DNA of 64,000 nt from Brevibacterium antiquum CNRZ 918 (GTDB lineage: Bacteria; Actinomycetota; Actinomycetes; Actinomycetales; Brevibacteriaceae), in the NCBI RefSeq assembly GCF_900169145.1, contig NZ_FXZD01000005.1:62001-126000 (forward strand), written 5' to 3'. A program made the position numbers and the translations under genes. The notes under the pieces were generated by a model that saw nothing but the letters and a program-made list of their open reading frames with translations, made no database searches and was not told the origin of the DNA. Numbering within the stretch: the stretch's first letter is position 1; the number at the start of each line of letters is the position of its first letter. Below are positions 8,467-17,869 of this stretch, one piece after another.

Positions 8467-11400
8467 GGCTTCGCCTCCACAGGATGCTCGGTTGTTCGTC
8501 CGGACTTCCGCTTGGATCTCACACCAGTCGATCGCTTGGTTTTCGCACGAGTTGTTCGTGACCAGGCCAGGGTCTGGCGCTGAGATCCGAAGGGGATCGC
8601 AACGATGATGGTGAGAAGGCCGAGGATCCAGCCGACGATGATGCCCGGGGCGTAGAGCGCCGAACCGTAGGTGAGATCGACTTCTCCGCCTGCGGCAGGC
8701 AGTGAGAATTCGGAGGCCCAACCGATCGCGGACTTCTCCGGCTGAGGCAGGTCCTTGCCATCGATGCTGGCGGTGATGTTGTCTGAGCTGTCGGACACGA
8801 TCAGGGTGCGGCCATCGTCACCGGGGGCCACCTCGGCGATGCTGCCGTGCATCGGTGCGGTGCTCATCGAACCGTCGGGTTCTCGGATGAGGAACCGGCC
8901 GCTGTAGGGGGTGTCGACCCGCCACAGTCCGCCCGATTCGGTCGGTCCGACCTGGACCACTCCATCGGCGGCGGCCACCGAATTCGCCAGGTTCTTCGCA
9001 CCCGAGTCGACGAGGACGAAATCCACGCCCAGCTGACCCAGAATGGATCGGACATCTCCGGCGTCATCGCCCGAAAGCGCTGCGGCGGCCTGCGCGATGA
9101 GTGTCTGGTCTTCGCTGATGGGCAGGGGTCGACGCTCCCACGGCCAGCCACCGACCGCCTTTGCCGACTGGATGGTCGAGGTGCCGATGACGGTTCCGTC
9201 GGCGGATGAGAGCAGTCGGGCGCGGACCTCGCCGTCGAGGACATCGAGTCTCAGGGTGCGTGCCTGGGTGTCACCAGCGGCACGGTCGGCGGCCAATGCC
9301 GGAACGGTGCCGTGTTCCTGGGTGGTGACGATGTCCGCCGAGGTGGTGCTGCCTCCGGCGCCGACGATGATGAGGCCGACGGCCGCGACGACCACGAGCC
9401 CGGACAGACCGCGCATGGGCAGTCGGCGGGAGTTCGTCGATCGCGTCGTCGTGGTCTGTGCACCGAGCGTGAGCAGCATGATCGCGCCGAGGCTGAGCAG
9501 GGTCAGGCCCGCGGCAGGATAGGAGCCGATGAGGTGGAAGGGGCCGGTTTGGGCCGGGATGAGGACCTGGACTGTGGCCAAGAGCAGACCCGCGAGGTAG
9601 AGGCCCACGGCCCACATCAGGCGGGAGAGTTGGAGGTGAGCTTCGATGAGCGTGAGGAACCCGAGGATGAGCATCGGCAGCACCAGAATCGGGGCCCACA
9701 GCTGCAGGATCCCGGGACTGACGCTGCTGACGCCGACGGCGGACAACAGATCTGCCAGCCAGCTCATGTCGATCGGTGAGGGGAAGCCGACCGCAAGGAG
9801 GTAGGTCGGAGGAGCGGGTGGGGCCAAGGTCTGGCCGGGCATGACGAAGACCGCACCCGGGTCGCTCACGAGCGCGACCAGCCATGGCCAGGCCAGAAAC
9901 AGGGTCGGGGCCAGCAGCCACAGATGACGCAGACCGCAACCGGTACACAGCAGCACGACAGTGAGGATGATGCCCAGTGGCAGCATCAGCGGCACGCCGG
10001 CGATCATCAGGAACAGCAGGAGTCCCGCACTCGCGGCAGCGGCGATCGACCCGGTGCGCAGGCTGCGGCGCAGGGCGATGACGAAGAGCGGTGCCGCAAT
10101 CCAGACGAGGATCACGCCGAGGCGGCCGGCCGAGAGTGCGGTGACGAAGAGTGGGGCGGCGATCCACAGCAGACCGGCGAATCCGCGGACCCACTTCCGT
10201 TTCACGATCGCACCCGCTGCGCTGTAGGCGGCGATGACGGCAAGGATCGGAGCGAGGAGGATCAAGGTGCGGACCATGATGTCGACGTCACCCAGGAACG
10301 GAACGCTGAAGGCTGCGAGGACCAGCTGGTAGGGGTCGGCGACAGCAGCGGCCCCGGTGGAGACGTCGAGGCGAGGGCTGAGCAGACGGCCGACGAGATC
10401 GCCCAGTGTCACGTCGGTGGAACCCAGCCCACCGCCGACGACGTGGCCGGGACCGAAGAGGCGGAACGAGGCGAAGCCGCTCAGCGCCGCGGCCGCGAGG
10501 AGGAGGTAGGTCAGGGGATTGCGGAAGAGTCCCGAACCTCCGGTGACCTCGAGGCGTGAGAACGAGTCGATGGCCTCTTCCGTGTCACCTACAGGGTTGA
10601 GCTCGGTTTCGTCGATGTGCTCCGGGCCTGTGCCGGCTGCCGAGCCGGCCTGGGTCAGCCGGGCTTCCTGGGCGGAGTTCATGCTCCGGCGCTGAACGGC
10701 GAGTTCGTCCGGGTCCGCGTAGAGCGCGGCCACATGGGAGTCGGTGGTGCGCTTCACCAGACGGCTGCGACGGGCGTTGGACCGTCTCAGATGCGAGGTG
10801 GTGCGGGCGTCGGCGACGAGACCGAGCAGCGCGGAGAAGTACCAGGAAGCGGCGCGGACGTTGTTCGACAGCAGGCCCGCCAGAGTGTTCTTGAACTGGG
10901 TGAGGATGAGGAGGCAGAAGATGCCGCCGAATCCGGGGCTGGCGAGGCTGAGTCGGTAGCGCTGTTCGCTCCGGATCTGAGACTTCGAGCGCGGTGGCAG
11001 CGGTGAGGACCCCAGCTGGGCGGCCGAGGTTGCGGACACCGTGAGTCTGGCACGTGGGGCGACGACGACCCGACGGCCGAGGTCGCGCAGTCGACGCGAG
11101 TATTCGAGACCACGATAGGCCACGCCGAGGACACGGGACGGAGCTCCGATTCTCTCGAACTCAGTAGTGGAGATGAGCATGCCGGGCAGGTCGAGGCCCA
11201 GCGCCTCCGACTGGCCGTCACGCTGCCCCTGATCGATTTCTCCCTCCGCCACCGGGTTGACCCTGGCCCCCGCCGAGGTGGTAGTGACACCCGCGGAGAC
11301 GATGTGGTCTGTGTGCATGATCTTGGGGCCCACAGCAGCGATTGATTCGGTCGCACCGATGGCGTCGAGCAGTTCTCCGAGGCAGTCGGGCTCTGGACGC

Positions 11401-11588
11401 GAGTCTGCGGTGAGGAACCACAGATGGGTGCTTTCGGCAACAGCAGGGAGGGCAAGTGCCTCCCTGATGGCAAGACCCCCGAGATCCACGATCGGAATCC
11501 CGGGGTAGGTCGTACTCAGAGCTGTTTCGAGCTCCATCCTGCTGTTGTCGTCGCCTGAGGCGACGACAACGGTGACGGCAGATTTCAC
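8463..11588 (-). CDS. Large membrane glycosyltransferase family 2 protein
   Basis: A 1041-residue protein. Residues 1-270 form a GT-A-like domain (VTVVVASGDDN, HLWFLTADSRPEPDCLGELL in the DxD region, and a GVAYRGLEYSRRLRDLGRRVV segment). About 12 hydrophobic helices between residues 350 and 720 follow, then an outside domain and a final helix at about 990 with a Lys/Arg-rich tail. The DxD triad is replaced by ADS, so metal use is unclear. It starts with GTG at 11588, overlapping the whiB stop as GTGA, and its TGA overlaps the DUF5719 ATG. The locus resembles actinobacterial surface-glycan assembly clusters; donor and acceptor are unknown. Confidence 0.88.
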   Translation of the reverse strand: MKSAVTVVVASGDDNSRMELETALSTTYPGIPIVDLGGLAIREALALPAVAESTHLWFLTADSRPEPDCLGELLDAIGATESIAAVGPKIMHTDHIVSAGVTTTSAGARVNPVAEGEIDQGQRDGQSEALGLDLPGMLISTTEFERIGAPSRVLGVAYRGLEYSRRLRDLGRRVVVAPRARLTVSATSAAQLGSSPLPPRSKSQIRSEQRYRLSLASPGFGGIFCLLILTQFKNTLAGLLSNNVRAASWYFSALLGLVADARTTSHLRRSNARRSRLVKRTTDSHVAALYADPDELAVQRRSMNSAQEARLTQAGSAAGTGPEHIDETELNPVGDTEEAIDSFSRLEVTGGSGLFRNPLTYLLLAAAALSGFASFRLFGPGHVVGGGLGSTDVTLGDLVGRLLSPRLDVSTGAAAVADPYQLVLAAFSVPFLGDVDIMVRTLILLAPILAVIAAYSAAGAIVKRKWVRGFAGLLWIAAPLFVTALSAGRLGVILVWIAAPLFVIALRRSLRTGSIAAAASAGLLLFLMIAGVPLMLPLGIILTVVLLCTGCGLRHLWLLAPTLFLAWPWLVALVSDPGAVFVMPGQTLAPPAPPTYLLAVGFPSPIDMSWLADLLSAVGVSSVSPGILQLWAPILVLPMLILGFLTLIEAHLQLSRLMWAVGLYLAGLLLATVQVLIPAQTGPFHLIGSYPAAGLTLLSLGAIMLLTLGAQTTTTRSTNSRRLPMRGLSGLVVVAAVGLIIVGAGGSTTSADIVTTQEHGTVPALAADRAAGDTQARTLRLDVLDGEVRARLLSSADGTVIGTSTIQSAKAVGGWPWERRPLPISEDQTLIAQAAAALSGDDAGDVRSILGQLGVDFVLVDSGAKNLANSVAAADGVVQVGPTESGGLWRVDTPYSGRFLIREPDGSMSTAPMHGSIAEVAPGDDGRTLIVSDSSDNITASIDGKDLPQPEKSAIGWASEFSLPAAGGEVDLTYGSALYAPGIIVGWILGLLTIIVAIPFGSQRQTLAWSRTTRAKTKRSTGVRSKRKSGRTTEHPVEAKP

Positions 11589-12064
11589 ACGACCTGTTTC
11601 TTGAGTCGACGGCGTTCACGTTCAGACATGCCGCCCCAGATTCCGAAGCGCTCGTCATTCGCCAGCGCGTATTCGAGGCAGTCCGAGCGGACGTCGCACG
11701 AGGCACAGACACGTTTGGCCTCACGAGTAGATCCGCCCTTCTCAGGGAAGAACGCCTCGGGGTCAGTCTGAGCGCACAGCGCTTGGTCCTGCCAGGAAAG
11801 CTCGCCGTCCTCTGCAGCTCCGAAGAGCAGTGAGAGCGGCGATACGGCGGAGTTGTCCGTGGGCAGCGGTGTCAGATCGTTCGGATCGATCGCCAATGGA
11901 TCAGGCAGAGTATCCGGTGTACGCGCCCCTGGTTCGACGAACCAGTCCTCGGCACTTCGAGAAGTGACTCCGGGCACGACTGTGGAGAAGTCTTCCCTCT
12001 CCTGCCTTTTGCTCTGTGCGCTTTGCACGGTTTTCCCCTTTCTCACGCTCAGCTCACCTACCAC
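11585..12064 (-). CDS. whiB2: WhiB-family iron-sulfur transcription regulator (WhiB2/WhmD type)
   Basis: An Fe-S-binding regulator of cell division or septation genes in actinobacteria. The four cluster ligands are Cys97, Cys120, Cys123 and Cys129 (CxxC within VCASCDVRSDC). The GIWGG turn is at 141-145, followed by a basic tail, ERERRRLKK, that contacts DNA. It has about 90 extra residues ahead of the domain, more than usual, so a later start is possible; the listed start is the longest frame. Location beside the manB block and the cofE-like gene matches M. tuberculosis whiB2 (Rv3260c). It is coupled by a GTGA overlap to the glycosyltransferase. Confidence 0.9.
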   Translation of the reverse strand: MVGELSVRKGKTVQSAQSKRQEREDFSTVVPGVTSRSAEDWFVEPGARTPDTLPDPLAIDPNDLTPLPTDNSAVSPLSLLFGAAEDGELSWQDQALCAQTDPEAFFPEKGGSTREAKRVCASCDVRSDCLEYALANDERFGIWGGMSERERRRLKKQVV

Positions 12065-12430
12065 TGCGAGCTCCTGTTCCGGTACCGTTCGAGGAGTGAA
12101 ATGGTCTGGGTGCGACCGACTCCCCGGATGGTTCCGGAGGTGAAGCTCGTGCTGACGGTATCAGCGTGGTGGATGCTCGAATCCGAGGATTCGTGCTAAG
12201 TGCGTTCCCCTGTTAAGTCTAAATTACACGCGTGTCATTACCGCCTCGTCAAGCCCTCGTGGAGTATTACGGGGGGCACTTGCGGATTATTCGAACACAC
12301 CTTCACATACACACGCGCCAGGAACACCACATATAGCGACCGCCGTCTGGCATTGACACAACCTGTGGTGCCCACCTGATCAAATCTGGAGAATTTCGAA
12401 AACATTTGCCGTCGGTGGGATTATGGAGGC
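12065..12430. promoter_or_regulatory. Divergent spacer upstream of whiB and the cofE unit
   Basis: A 366-bp spacer, AT-richer than its surroundings, between divergent units, so it must hold both promoters. ACACGCGTGT at 12226-12235 is a perfect 10-bp palindrome inside an AT-rich stretch. CGAACACACC at 12291-12300 resembles half of an SOS box but lacks the other half. No open frame of note was seen. Confidence 0.5.
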
Positions 12431-12526
12431 ATGAGAGTCGAATCACTCGCGATCGTCGCCCGATCCCCGCATCCGCCCACTGATCCCGGGCGCCGAGGCT
12501 GCCCGACGACGATACGGACGCGATGA
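12431..12526 (+). CDS. Possible 31-codon leader peptide ahead of the cofE-like gene
   Basis: An ATG at 12431 preceded by GGAGGC, a far better ribosome-binding site than anything before the cofE-like start, opens a frame reading MRVESLAIVARSPHPPTDPG and ending RTR. Its TGA overlaps the ATG at 12523 as ATGA. This looks like a small translated leader that couples translation to the ligase gene. It has no recognisable domain and could be chance. Confidence 0.35.
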   Translation: MRVESLAIVARSPHPPTDPGRRGCPTTIRTR

Positions 12527-13653
12527 TGAATGACCGACTGCTCACCGTCTATGCGCCGCCCGTCGAAGAGGACATCGCGCCCGGTTCCGATCTGGCAGCG
12601 ATACTTGTCAACTCCCTGCGCCGGAATCGGATCGACCTCAAGGACGGCGACATCCTCGTCATCGCGTCGAAAGTAGTGTCCAAAGCTGACGGGCGCCTGC
12701 GCAACGTGAATGATCGGGCGGAGTTCGAGGACCTCGTCAGAGATTGCTCGAACCACCTCGTTGCCGAACGGACTTATGCCTCGGGAAGCACCGTCCAGAT
12801 CGTGCGCACCCATTCAGGCACCGTGCAGGCGGCGGCCGGACTCGACCAGTCGAATTCGAGCGGCGCCGTCGTCTTCCACCCTCACGACAGCGATGATTCG
12901 GCTGAGAAGCTGCGCCTTCGGGTCGAAGAGTCCTTCTCCGTGCGGATCGGGGTCGTCATCTCCGACACCATCTCCCGGCCTTGGAGGATCGGCGTCGGTG
13001 ACTTCGCGCTCGGTCTCTCCGGCTTCTCCGGCCTCGACGATCAGCGCGGCAAACCTGACGACGATGGCCGCGTGCAATCGGTGACTGTCCGCGCGGTGGC
13101 CGATGAGATCGCCGCCGCAGCCGATCTGGTCAAGGGATCATCGCGAGGTCTGCCGATGGCACTCGTTCGAGGTGCCGGCGGATACCTGGACAATGGCCGA
13201 GCCGGGGCAAAGGCTCTGAGCCGCGACCTCGGTGAGGATTGGTTCCGCTACGGCCATGTCGAAGCAATCCACAGGGGACTCGGCGTCACCGAGCTGCCGG
13301 GCCGTGCCGCTGCCGGTGACAACAGCGACGACATCCTCGAACGCGTCTCCCGCGCCATCCGGGTCGTCCGCGCCGGAGCCTCACGCACCCCTGGGCAGGC
13401 TGCTTGGCGGATGCGCATCGAAGGGTCCGGATCCCGGATCACGATGGGGCCCTCCGACTCACCCGCAACGCCGCAAGCCGGTGGCCCTCCCCTCCTGGAG
13501 GCGATGGTCGGCCTCGGCTCTCTCGTCGAGCGCATGCACACTGCACTCTTCGCCGAGGATCTCAGCGCGACCACGAAATGGGAGTGGGCCGACGGAGAGC
13601 TCGGAGCATTCCCCCGCGGGGTCCGCATCAACATCGGGCTTCTGTCCCACTGA
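12523..13653 (+). CDS. cofE: CofE/FbiB-type F420:gamma-glutamyl ligase domain protein
   Basis: The CofE family adds glutamates to F420-0 using GTP. This 376-residue protein has SKVVSKADGRL near residue 47, SDTISRPWRIGVGDFALG near 146 (canonical SDTxGRPWRxGxxDxAIG) and VADEIAAAADLVKGSSRGLP near 190, so the ligase domain is whole. FbiB proteins continue with a nitroreductase-like FMN domain. Here only about 130 residues follow, with RAIRVVRAGASRTPGQAAWRM a faint echo of that domain's start, so it is absent or much reduced. No fbiA/cofD partner is next to it. The adjoining TIGR03089 and whiB genes support the Rv3262 position. Confidence 0.85.
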   Translation: MMNDRLLTVYAPPVEEDIAPGSDLAAILVNSLRRNRIDLKDGDILVIASKVVSKADGRLRNVNDRAEFEDLVRDCSNHLVAERTYASGSTVQIVRTHSGTVQAAAGLDQSNSSGAVVFHPHDSDDSAEKLRLRVEESFSVRIGVVISDTISRPWRIGVGDFALGLSGFSGLDDQRGKPDDDGRVQSVTVRAVADEIAAAADLVKGSSRGLPMALVRGAGGYLDNGRAGAKALSRDLGEDWFRYGHVEAIHRGLGVTELPGRAAAGDNSDDILERVSRAIRVVRAGASRTPGQAAWRMRIEGSGSRITMGPSDSPATPQAGGPPLLEAMVGLGSLVERMHTALFAEDLSATTKWEWADGELGAFPRGVRINIGLLSH

Positions 13654-13689
13654 ACGCCTCACAACCATTGAGAAAGCAGGTCATCCCTC

Positions 13690-14394
13690 GTGGATCTTTC
13701 CATCATCAGCCGCACAGGCGGACCCGTCCTCTTCTGGCGCGGCCCCGACTTCGACCGACTCGACCTCACCGGTCCGGTCGTGGCGAACTGGGTGAACAAG
13801 GGCGTTGGCCTCTTCGGAGACTACGATCTCGGCCCTGATTTCACGCTCTTCGTGCCGATGCCTGCTGGACTGCACTGGCGGGAACTCGTCGCGATTCTCA
13901 GCGTCCTCCTCGCCGACGGTCGTGTCGTCCTCGGCACGGACGCTCAGGCCAGCAGATCGGCAGCACCGGATGCCGACTTCCACGCGTTCGTGCCACTGGG
14001 CCACGAGGACGATGAGTGCCTCACCGCGGCAGAGGAGGTCTTCGTCTACAACCCACCCGCCCTGGCTCTGAGCACACCGATCGATGAGGACTTCATCGAC
14101 GTCAACTCGGCGATCCGCGCCTACCCGGACGTGACACCTCGGCGCCTCCAGTCCACCGGGACTCTCCTCGTCGGTGACCAAGAGATCCAGTGGACCGAGT
14201 CTCCGAACGACTCCAGCTCAGCCATCCTCGTCTCGAACTCGACACCCCGCCCCGAGGAGTGGGCGACGTTCCTGTGCCACCTTCTTCGCGGGGGTGAGTC
14301 TCTGCTGGCCAACGGGATGGACGATGGTGGCATGACGGACCTGGCGAGCAGCCTCGGCGAGGTCCGTGGCAGACTGGGATCATGGACAAAGTAG
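13690..14394 (+). CDS. TIGR03089 family protein (Rv3268-like)
   Basis: A 234-residue actinobacterial protein starting with GTG at 13690. Features of the family are GPVLFWRGPDFDRLDLTGPVVANWVNK at the start and FVPMPAGLHWRELVAILSVLLADGRVVLGTD, which recalls the N-terminal part of AMP-forming (adenylating) enzymes without their nucleotide-binding core. It therefore probably does not adenylate. It lies 36 bp after the cofE-like gene and overlaps the CoA-transferase A start by 13 bp, so the four genes from 12523 on likely form one operon. Function unknown. Confidence 0.8.
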   Translation: MDLSIISRTGGPVLFWRGPDFDRLDLTGPVVANWVNKGVGLFGDYDLGPDFTLFVPMPAGLHWRELVAILSVLLADGRVVLGTDAQASRSAAPDADFHAFVPLGHEDDECLTAAEEVFVYNPPALALSTPIDEDFIDVNSAIRAYPDVTPRRLQSTGTLLVGDQEIQWTESPNDSSSAILVSNSTPRPEEWATFLCHLLRGGESLLANGMDDGGMTDLASSLGEVRGRLGSWTK

Positions 14395-15170
14395 TTGATA
14401 CCCCCGCTGCAGCGGTAGCCGATATTGCAGATGGATCATCGATCGCCGTAGGCGGTTTCGGTGTCGTCGGCGTGCCTGAGTTCCTGATCCGAGCGATCAA
14501 GGACCAGGGTGCCAAGGACCTCGAGGTGATCTCGAACAACGCCGGAGTCGACGGGCGGGGCTTGGGCCTGCTGCTCGCTGATCACCGCCTCCGCCGCATC
14601 ATCGCCTCCTACGTCGGTGAGAACAAGGAATTCGCTCGCCAGTACCTCTCCGGCGAACTCGAGGTCGAGCTGACCCCGCAGGGAACCCTCGCCGAGAAGC
14701 TGCGCGCCGGTGGAGCCGGAATCCCCGCGTTCTACACGATCACCGGTGCCGGCACCCAGGTCGCAGACGGCGGGATGCCGTGGAAGTACGATACCGAGGG
14801 CAACGTCGTCAAGGAATCACCGGCCAAAGACACACGCGTCTTCGACACCTTCGGCGAAGAGAAGGAATACGTCCTCGAAGAGTCACTGGCACCCGACTAC
14901 GCGCTCGTCCGCGCCGCTGTCGGAGACCGCCACGGCAACCTCGTCTTCAACTCTTCGGCCAGGAACTTCAATCCCCCGGCCGCACAATCGGCCCGGATCA
15001 CCATCGCCGAGGTCGAGAAGCTCGTCGAGCCCGGAGAGATCGATCCCGATGACGTCCACGTTCCCGGCATCTTCGTCCACCGCGTCGTCGAGCTGACCGC
15101 GGAACAGGTGGCCGACAAGCCCATCGAAAAACGCACCGTTCGCACAGATCCAACCGTTGACAAGGGCTGA
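14382..15170 (+). CDS. scoA: 3-oxoacid CoA-transferase subunit A
   Basis: The alpha subunit of a class I CoA-transferase (succinyl-CoA:3-ketoacid type), which moves CoA between succinyl-CoA and acetoacetate or a related acid. The 262 residues include the CoA-binding GGFGVVGVPEFLIRAI at 23-38, NNAGVDGRGLGLLL at 52-65, the GGAGIPAFYTITGAGT loop near 109, and the glycine-rich GDRHGNLVFNSSARNFNP near 190. The start lies inside the TIGR03089 gene, implying coupling. It is followed 12 bp later by subunit B. The precise acid substrate cannot be read from sequence. Confidence 0.95.
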   Translation: MDKVVDTPAAAVADIADGSSIAVGGFGVVGVPEFLIRAIKDQGAKDLEVISNNAGVDGRGLGLLLADHRLRRIIASYVGENKEFARQYLSGELEVELTPQGTLAEKLRAGGAGIPAFYTITGAGTQVADGGMPWKYDTEGNVVKESPAKDTRVFDTFGEEKEYVLEESLAPDYALVRAAVGDRHGNLVFNSSARNFNPPAAQSARITIAEVEKLVEPGEIDPDDVHVPGIFVHRVVELTAEQVADKPIEKRTVRTDPTVDKG

Positions 15171-15182
15171 GGAGAACTAGTT

Positions 15183-15848
15183 ATGTCATTGACAAGAAAC
15201 CAGATGGCGGCCCGCGCAGCCCAGGAACTCGAAGACGGCAGCTACGTCAACCTGGGCATCGGAATGCCGACACTCGTGCCCAACTACCTGCCCGAGGGCG
15301 TCGACCTCGTCCTCCAGTCGGAGAACGGTCTCCTCGGCGTCGGCCCCTACCCCACCGAGGACGAGATCGACCCTGATCTCATCAACGCTGGCAAGGAGAT
15401 CGTCACGATGCTCCCCGGTGCTTCCTACTTCGATTCTGCCGCCAGCTTCGGCATGATCCGCGGCGGCAAGGTCAATGCTGCGATTCTCGGCGCCATGCAG
15501 GTCGCCACGAACGGCGACATCGCGAACTGGATGATTCCAGGCAAGATGGTCAAGGGAATGGGCGGTGCCATGGACCTGGTCCACGGAGCGCAGCGCGTCA
15601 TCGTCATCATGGACCATGTCGCCAAGGACGGCTCGCACAAACTCCTGTCCAGTTGTGAGCTGCCACTGACCGGCAAGGGCGTTGTCAGCCGCATCATCAC
15701 CGATATCGCCGTCCTCGACGTCTCCGGAGACTCATTCACCCTCGTCGAACTGGCTCCCGGTGTCACCGTCGAAGAAGTCAAGGAGAAGACCGGCGCCCAG
15801 GTGAACGTCCCCGACGACGTCCCCACCATCAGCGTCGACGCCGCCTGA
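15183..15848 (+). CDS. scoB: 3-oxoacid CoA-transferase subunit B
   Basis: The beta subunit carrying the catalytic glutamate that forms the enzyme-CoA thioester: Glu47 in [14 protein letters not shown]. Other conserved parts are [14 protein letters not shown] at 23-36 and [23 protein letters not shown]. The 221 residues are the usual length. ATG at 15183 follows the GGAGAA of the spacer. It forms a heterodimer or heterotetramer with the product of the gene just upstream and ends the 12523-15848 unit. Confidence 0.95.
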   Translation: MSLTRNQMAARAAQELEDGSYVNLGIGMPTLVPNYLPEGVDLVLQSENGLLGVGPYPTEDEIDPDLINAGKEIVTMLPGASYFDSAASFGMIRGGKVNAAILGAMQVATNGDIANWMIPGKMVKGMGGAMDLVHGAQRVIVIMDHVAKDGSHKLLSSCELPLTGKGVVSRIITDIAVLDVSGDSFTLVELAPGVTVEEVKEKTGAQVNVPDDVPTISVDAA

Positions 15849-16378
15849 GGCACTGACCGCCGGGTGGCTGGAGGGTTGCGGCGTTCAGCCTCCTGATGCA
15901 CCCAAGTGCTGGGTGGTACCACGAGGTGCTGCTGTCGCGGTAGTTTGCTGCGAGGCCGTTCTGGGCCGATTCCTTCCGAGGAACTCTGCCCGGGGCGGCC
16001 TCTTCGCATGTCTCAGGGTGCCGCGAGTGACCCGGGTGAGCACTTCGCTAGCGCGTCTCGGCGATCAGAGCACTTGCCGCCCGGTGCACCACGCACCACC
16101 AGTCGCTGAACACCGCGTTAGCTGCATAGACACCATGTAGTTCAGCAACCCCTACACTCAGCAGCAAACGGCACGTCAGCAACGAGTTGATCTGCTGCTG
16201 ACGGTACGGGGTGCGCGAGGCCTCAGTGCCCAAATCGCCCGCTGCCCAAATCGCTCGCGCCCACCAACACCAACACACGTCGAATATGCGAGAGGCACAG
16301 GCGGAATCTGCGCGACACGTCCAGCAACGGCAGGTGGCTCGGACCACCGCTAGTCGGCTCGGACCCAGCGCAGACGGT
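15849..16378. other. 530-bp convergent spacer, no gene seen
   Basis: No coding frame with homology was recognised on either strand. It holds a 16-bp direct duplication (TGCCCAAATCGCCCGC at 16227-16242 and TGCCCAAATCGCTCGC at 16243-16258), a CTCGGACC pair near 16336 and 16359, and the 16174-16203 hairpin. The lower-GC middle part (16080-16330) may be a decayed remnant. Confidence 0.5.
16174..16203 (-). terminator. Hairpin downstream of manA
   Basis: A perfect 8-bp stem CGTCAGCA (16174-16181) pairs with TGCTGACG (16196-16203) over a 14-base loop, about 175 bp past the manA stop. There is no clear T-run, so it may be a weak terminator or an mRNA 3' structure. Confidence 0.35.
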
Positions 16379-17689
16379 TCAGGCGAAGGGCAGCGAGGTA
16401 TCGAGACCGGTAGTCGCCACGAACAGATCCCCATGGCCGTCCGCGGTCACTGTGGGCTCGTTTGCCGGGATGAACACGCTCTGACCACGTGTGAGTGTCA
16501 CTGTGGACCCGAGGGAGGCCACAGTGATGCTTCCCGACGTGCACAGGGCGATGCTCGCGCCTCGGCGTTCAACCTGCGTCAGTCGTGGGCACCGCAGCGA
16601 CTGCAGTGCGAAGTCCTCGGTCGTGCCGAGGAGGATTCCGTCACGGTCAGGTTCAACCATGCGAGGCTTGGCCGCGGTGAACTTCGCAACCTTGCCCAGC
16701 TCCGGGATATCGATGTGCTTGTTCGTCAGTCCCCCGCGCAGAACATTATCGCTCGAGGCCATGACCTCGATCCCGGTCCCACCCAGGTAGGCGTGCAGCA
16801 CGCCCGATTCCATCGCCAGGGCTTCCCCCGGTTGGAGATGGACGCGATTGAGCATGAGTGCCATGAGCACCCCCGGATCGGAGGGGTAGTCAGCCACAAG
16901 TTCGTGAAAGGTCTCAGCAGGATCGACTGCTGTGCCTGAACGACTGATGTGGCCTTCGGGCAGTTCTGCCAAATCCTGACTGGCGACCTCGTCAACGAAG
17001 CCAGCAGACCGCGAGTCGCCGAGGACGAGCTCGACTGCTTTGGCGAAGGCCTTGGCCTCGATCACGGATTTCAGCGCCGAGATCACGTCACCCAGAAAGT
17101 CCAGGGAGGTCGGTGACAATGACAGTGACAGCAGACGCTCGAAGGTTGCACGCACGGCCTTGCGCGACCGGAATCCGGTCAGCGCGTGGAATTCGGTGAG
17201 GGCGTAGATGAGTTCCGGTTTGGCGGAGGTGTCTTTGTAGTTGCGAGTCGGGGCGTCGAGATCGGGGCCCTCAGACTCCTCCCGGGCGAATCCGATGACC
17301 GCCTGCTCCGGATTCGGATGCACCTGGATCGAGAGCGCCTTCCGCGCGGAGAGGACCTTGAGCAGGAATGGCAGACGTGGACCGAATACCTGCAGCGAAT
17401 CGTGGCCCAACAGGCCCGCAGGGTCGCCGGCAAGGTATTCGATGAGGTTGGGGCCAACCGTGCTGCTGTCCGTCTTCACATCCAGAGATGATGATCCCTG
17501 CTGCGCGGCACGGCAGGTCGAGCGCTGCTGATCAAACTGTCCGGTGTCCAGATGAGAGGGGCTGAGGGGGTGCGCTCCGAGCCAGAGCTCTGCGCAGGGA
17601 GTGCCGTCGGGTGCGGTTCCCAGAATTGCTGGGATCGCGTCCGTACTGCCCCAAGCGAAATTCTTGACCGTGTTGTGCAATCGACGCAC
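16379..17689 (-). CDS. manA: Mannose-6-phosphate isomerase, class I
   Basis: A zinc-dependent isomerase linking fructose-6-phosphate and mannose-6-phosphate, the step before manB. The 436 residues show the zinc ligands in ALSIQVHPNPEQA and KPELIYALTEF, the third in MESGVLHAYLGGTGIEVM, and the catalytic Arg segment SSDNVLRGGLTNKHID. The start MRRLHNTVKNFAWGS is typical. An extra stretch of about 25 residues (FDQQRSTCRAAQQGSSSLD) sits after the first domain strand. It lies away from manB here, as a single-gene unit with its own spacers. Confidence 0.93.
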   Translation of the reverse strand: MRRLHNTVKNFAWGSTDAIPAILGTAPDGTPCAELWLGAHPLSPSHLDTGQFDQQRSTCRAAQQGSSSLDVKTDSSTVGPNLIEYLAGDPAGLLGHDSLQVFGPRLPFLLKVLSARKALSIQVHPNPEQAVIGFAREESEGPDLDAPTRNYKDTSAKPELIYALTEFHALTGFRSRKAVRATFERLLSLSLSPTSLDFLGDVISALKSVIEAKAFAKAVELVLGDSRSAGFVDEVASQDLAELPEGHISRSGTAVDPAETFHELVADYPSDPGVLMALMLNRVHLQPGEALAMESGVLHAYLGGTGIEVMASSDNVLRGGLTNKHIDIPELGKVAKFTAAKPRMVEPDRDGILLGTTEDFALQSLRCPRLTQVERRGASIALCTSGSITVASLGSTVTLTRGQSVFIPANEPTVTADGHGDLFVATTGLDTSLPFA

Positions 17690-17869
17690 TGTCTTGGTCC
17701 CCTTCGGCTGGACTCATCGGATGAACATACGCAATTGTCGTGCGTGTTTCTCCACGTTAGCGCGTTCACCTGGACTAATCACGGTTTTCCGAGGTGGCTT
17801 CACTGACTGTTCAGACCAGTACATCTGCAATTCATCGCATGGTCAAAGGCGCATGGAACCGCAACCAAA

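Noticed and set aside
8467-8721. N-terminal extension of DUF5719
   Set aside because: The frame is open upstream, but it lies within the glycosyltransferase gene, is Arg/His-rich and has no homology; the coupled ATG at 8466 starts a signal peptide.
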